Below, one piece after another: positions 18,252-21,245 of a stretch of 21,245 nt of DNA (within the stretch, counting starts at the first letter, position 1; each line of letters begins with the position of its first letter). Source of the DNA: Pelargonium nanum (Eukaryota > Streptophyta > Magnoliopsida > Geraniales > Geraniaceae); NCBI GenBank assembly GCA_036897485.1, contig JAYMTF010001797.1, forward strand, positions 1 to 21,245, written 5' to 3'. Below the pieces are notes generated by a model that was not told the origin of the DNA, did no database searches, and saw only the letters and a list, made by a program, of their open reading frames with translations. The translations under genes and the position numbers were made by a program.

Positions 18252-20610
18252 ATGGTGAAATCTACGAATAATCACCTGCAAGAAGACGATGGAGACGATG
18301 AAGACGAGCTCGTTGCCAGGCACGACTCCAATTCTTACAGAGGTGTGTGTATATATCTATGTGTATCTATATATGTAATTGTGCACAGCTCATAACGATT
18401 CTTCGATTTTGAGCTCGAGGTTTTTCAAATATTTATTTTTCTGCATTATCTCCATTTTAACAGTTGGGAAGAACAGTGAACTGAAGGGGAACACGCCGAG
18501 GTCCAAGCATTCTGAGACTGAGCAACGGAGAAGGAGCAAGATCAACGAGAGGCAAGCTTAACAACCTTTTTTTAAATAAAAAATATAATTGTTTTGTACT
18601 TACATTTTTCCTTGAGCTTGAATTATCTTGTGAATTGGAGCACACGGTGTCCCTTTCATTTGGGTATTTATCTATTTTTGGGTTGCTTGCATGGTGTAAT
18701 GTATGGATTTTTGGTTGCCATATGGGGTTTCTGGTATAGTGGTATAAATTGACTTGGAGATGAATAATTTTATCAAGTCCAACTTACAAAAGATTAAAAG
18801 GCCATTCGGAAAAACCTTCATCAAAAGAAATGAAGTGAAATGCGCTTTTCGTATTTGGACTAATACAATGGAAATGAAAGTAAAATTTTGAATAGCTAAT
18901 TAAAAAATAAATTGGACTTAGAACCCTATAATTCTACTGCTGATTGTCCGCATGTGATTGTTTTTCTGAACAATTATGAATTGGTGATTTCTATGTAACA
19001 TCTGAGTTTTGAGTGTGGTTGGGAGTTGTATGATACTAGGATTCTATTTGTGATTTTGTCTATACTTGTCATGAGGTTGTTGTTGATCTTCCTGGAATGT
19101 TGCCCAAATTTATGAACAAAATTGAAGATAATTGCATCAAAATTTTCAATTAAATATCTCAGATTTCTGCCAGAGTTATAATGTTGGTGCTACTGCTACA
19201 AAGTCCTCTTTTGTGCTGTCCACTTGTGTATCACTCGTTGATGCACTCTTTGTGACCCTGAATGTGTCTATCTTGTTTCAACCAATAGCCTCTATGGTGG
19301 TTCTTTGCTCACATGATAGTTTATATTTGAGGAGCAGGTTTCAGGCACTGAGAGATCTTATACCACAGAATGATCAGAAACGAGACAAGGCATCGTTCTT
19401 GATGGAGGTATACTTTTCAATTACACGCACACCTGTACAAGTTTCAGTTATATACCTTCTAAATGGATTCAAGAATTTCCTATTTATATGCAGGTTATAG
19501 AGTATATCCAGTTTTTACATGAAAAGTTGCAGATCTATGAAGGATCGTACCAAGGATGGAGTCAGGAGCCATCTAAGTTGATTCCGTGGGTAATATTTTA
19601 ATGTTAGACGCAGATTATCATCATGATATTTGATTGCCTCGCCAACATTTCCATTGTGCCCCTCTTTTTTATGTGTGACTTTGTTTCCATAACGAATGTG
19701 CACACAGCTTGATGTGTATGAATTTTTAAATACTGTGGATACCTTTTTGATACATGCTCAGCAGATGTTAAATATACTGTGGATACCCATTATTTAGCTA
19801 CTAAACTAGATATAGTATTTGTGAATAAGCTATGTAGTTACTGTTTTTAGTAGGGTTGAGATGTGTTCCTTCATTGAATTGGATACCTGTGTGGTGACAT
19901 TATTGTTCAAAATGAAATTGGAATTCCTGATCTTAGAAGCAATAAGGAGTCTTTTATTATTCTACTGCTGAGGTCTGAGAAATATTCCTTTAGAACTGGC
20001 ATATTTGTGAACAGTGTGTTCTATGTATGAGATGATAATTTTCAATTTTGTATACATAATTGGGTTTCAGTCTCTCTTTTGCTTATGAGCGGATAATCTT
20101 CAGTTCATGTAGGGGGGAGTATAAGAAATAATGGGTGTTATCTTTATTTTGCTTTTAATAGTTCTTCCGGAGGATACTTGCTAATAATCCCATCTTTTTG
20201 AAACAGAGAAATCATCGCGTCCCCGCAGAAAATTTTATGGATCATTCTCAAGTTATAAACAACGGAATTGTACCTACAGAAGTGTTCACAGATGCGCAGA
20301 AATTAGTAGAATCCGACTTGGGCACAGCTGCTACACAGAGAGTAATGGATTGTTATCCTGGGTCAGCTACTCAAGCAGCAGCCCTGAATATGCAAATGCA
20401 ACAATTTCCTCTTATAGGAGGCAGTTTAACCACCCAATCTTTGCAGGATTTTGTTTCTGACGGAGAGAACATGGTTTCCCAGGCTCAGTCACAATTGCTG
20501 CAGAGTAGAGTGGTTGAGCAGGAGGAGCTAACAATTGAAAGTAAGTGCGGTAACGAGCAGGAAGAGATTGAAATTGGATCCTTTGGCATTTCAAGTGCCT
20601 ACTCGCAAGG
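18252..20610 (+). CDS. BIM-type bHLH transcription factor (BES1-interacting Myc-like), 3' end outside window
   Basis: Coding exons: 18252-18342, 18464-18551, 19338-19407, 19494-19589, 20207-20610, giving 249 complete residues; the last donor (CAAGG|GTAAGC) leads out of the window. The N-terminus is acidic (DDGDDEDEL, residues 13-21). The bHLH runs from about residue 43 to 105. [18 protein letters not shown] carries His46, Glu50 and Arg54, the residues of E-box/G-box binders. The helices are [10 protein letters not shown] and [20 protein letters not shown], followed by [19 protein letters not shown], a BIM signature. BIM proteins bind E-boxes with BES1 and promote brassinosteroid-induced genes in the nucleus; the sequence is nearer BIM2/BIM3 size than the larger BIM1. 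The intron after 18551 starts with GC, not GT. If the last donor is not used, an in-frame TAA follows at 20612-20614. Confidence 0.9.
18552..19337 (+). other. GC-AG intron inside the bHLH-coding region
   Basis: The exon ends GAGAG and the intron starts GCAAGC; the acceptor is gagcAG before GTTTCAG. Only this junction restores the family sequence [12 protein letters not shown], with Arg60 split 2+1. No GT occurs within the next bases that would keep the reading frame and family match. The intron is 786 bp and holds the second copy of the 22-bp repeat. A frame open at 19132-19500 runs across the acceptor and is partly the exon itself. Confidence 0.8.
18744..18765 (+). repeat. 22-bp exact repeat, copy 2
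   Basis: This is identical to 16768-16789, 1976 bp away and in the same orientation. It lies inside the GC-AG intron of the bHLH gene. Confidence 0.85.
19590..20206 (+). other. Intron 4 of the bHLH coding region
   Basis: A 617-bp intron between CCGTGG|GTAATA and gaaacAG|AGAAAT, phase 0. It is AT-rich with no coding or mobile element recognised. Confidence 0.8.
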
Positions 20611-21245
20611 GTAAGCTTCCGCAATGGGTTTGTGATGATTTTGTTATGTAGTCATATAATAGTGGTATTTTCTTCAGAAAAAATATACTCGATAAATTTA
20701 TGTGTATATGTTGATCAATTAGCTGCGGTACAGTGGATTTGCTTGACGTGAACAGTTGAACTGTGTTCTTGGACGAAAAAAAGTGTCTTGACGTATATCT
20801 AGGAATAATGACTAGCTATGCATGATGTAATTCTGTTAAAGTTTGATTGTGTTTTTCCTAGTACATCAATTGGCTTGTCCTTGGTCGGATGTCTAACTTC
20901 TGAACTCTGTGCCAGTTGAAACTGAGTAAGAATTAAGAAATAACATGTCTAATTGCCCACTCCAAGTTCTTTGTATTTGGTGTCGCATGAGTATTAATGT
21001 TAATTTTCCATAAAATTATTTCAGTTCAATGAGTTGTCACTTGTCAGCAAGCTGGGGTTTCCTTTCCTCCTGAAACCTTGGGAAATTGTGTTCCCCATGA
21101 TTGCTTTGTGATCTTGAAGTATAATTGCATAGTAAGATCTTAAGTAGATAAGGTGTCTTGCAAATCATCGTATCAGAGTATAAATTTATATATCAAGACA
21201 TGTTGGGCCAAGTGGTTAAAACACTTTGGATTCCCTCTGAGGTCT
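20611..21245 (+). other. Start of a further intron of the bHLH gene, running out of the window
   Basis: This begins at the donor GTAAGC. The family normally continues after the SAYSQG stretch with a leucine-rich conserved block. I do not find that block here in any frame, so the region is most likely intron. Its right end carries the SINE-like piece at 21201. Confidence 0.6.
21201..21245 (+). mobile_element. tRNA-derived SINE-like head, cut by the window end
   Basis: tgttgggccaagtggttaa is a good match to a Pol III A box (TGGCCnAGTGGTTAA). The following bases, up to gaggtct, run parallel to the copy at 17828, in which tctcgggttc leads into the B box. The B box of this copy would lie just beyond the window. 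A genuine tRNA gene cannot be excluded without the downstream bases. Confidence 0.5.

Noticed and set aside
2132..20610. A functional gene cluster linking kinase, glycosyltransferase and transcription factor
   Set aside because: The three families act in different compartments and pathways, and spacing is that of independent plant genes. Nothing in the sequence supports co-function.
21201..21245. A functional tRNA-Leu or tRNA-Ser gene
   Set aside because: Only the A-box half is inside the window, and its similarity to 17828-17872 favours a SINE-like family. Undecidable without the next bases.

Overview
This is nuclear DNA of a flowering plant, most likely a eudicot. The genes carry many introns with GT..AG borders, the spacers are AT-rich and hold plant-type MITE and SINE relics, and a decayed piece of chloroplast rbcL lies at the left edge. 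I cannot fix the order or species from sequence alone. There is no bacterial-style operon, CRISPR array, rRNA gene or convincing functional tRNA gene.

Three protein genes lie on the + strand in the same direction. (1) At 2132-5681 is a seven-coding-exon, 417-residue membrane-anchored receptor-like kinase of the calcium/calmodulin-regulated CRLK type. A probable non-coding leader exon ends at 1152. (2) At 11373-16379 is a ten-exon, 681-residue type II membrane protein of the plant O-fucosyltransferase-like family, with a proline-rich linker and an acidic tail. (3) At 18252-20610 and beyond the window is a BIM-type bHLH transcription factor, the partner class of BES1/BZR1 in brassinosteroid signalling. 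Its bHLH is split by an apparent GC-AG intron, and its 3' end is outside the window. For all three I rebuilt the exon chains by hand; every junction keeps frame.

Between the genes: 1-211 is the plastid-derived rbcL fragment, and 212-990 is a spacer with a weak tRNA-like relic. The 5.7-kb spacer 5682-11372 holds two hairpins, a more GC-rich decayed repetitive block (about 7780-8650) with a degenerate tandem repeat, a possible MITE near 10005-10175, and no gene I can support. From 17204 to about 17930 three transposon relics sit head to tail: a 252-bp Stowaway-like MITE with extra copies of its right end, a hAT-like 198-bp element and a tRNA-derived SINE-like piece. They directly abut the presumed promoter of the bHLH gene. 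A second member of the same SINE-like family begins at 21201 and is cut by the window end.

The genes do not form a pathway cluster. A cold/Ca2+ signalling kinase, a Golgi glycosyltransferase-like protein and a brassinosteroid-related transcription factor are ordinary independent neighbours. I see no convincing new multi-gene system. The most useful points to check are the GC-AG intron inside the bHLH, the replaced catalytic-motif residues in the O-fucosyltransferase-like protein, the missing APE glutamate in the kinase, a perfect CGCG-centred palindrome in the kinase leader, and the multiplied MITE ends.
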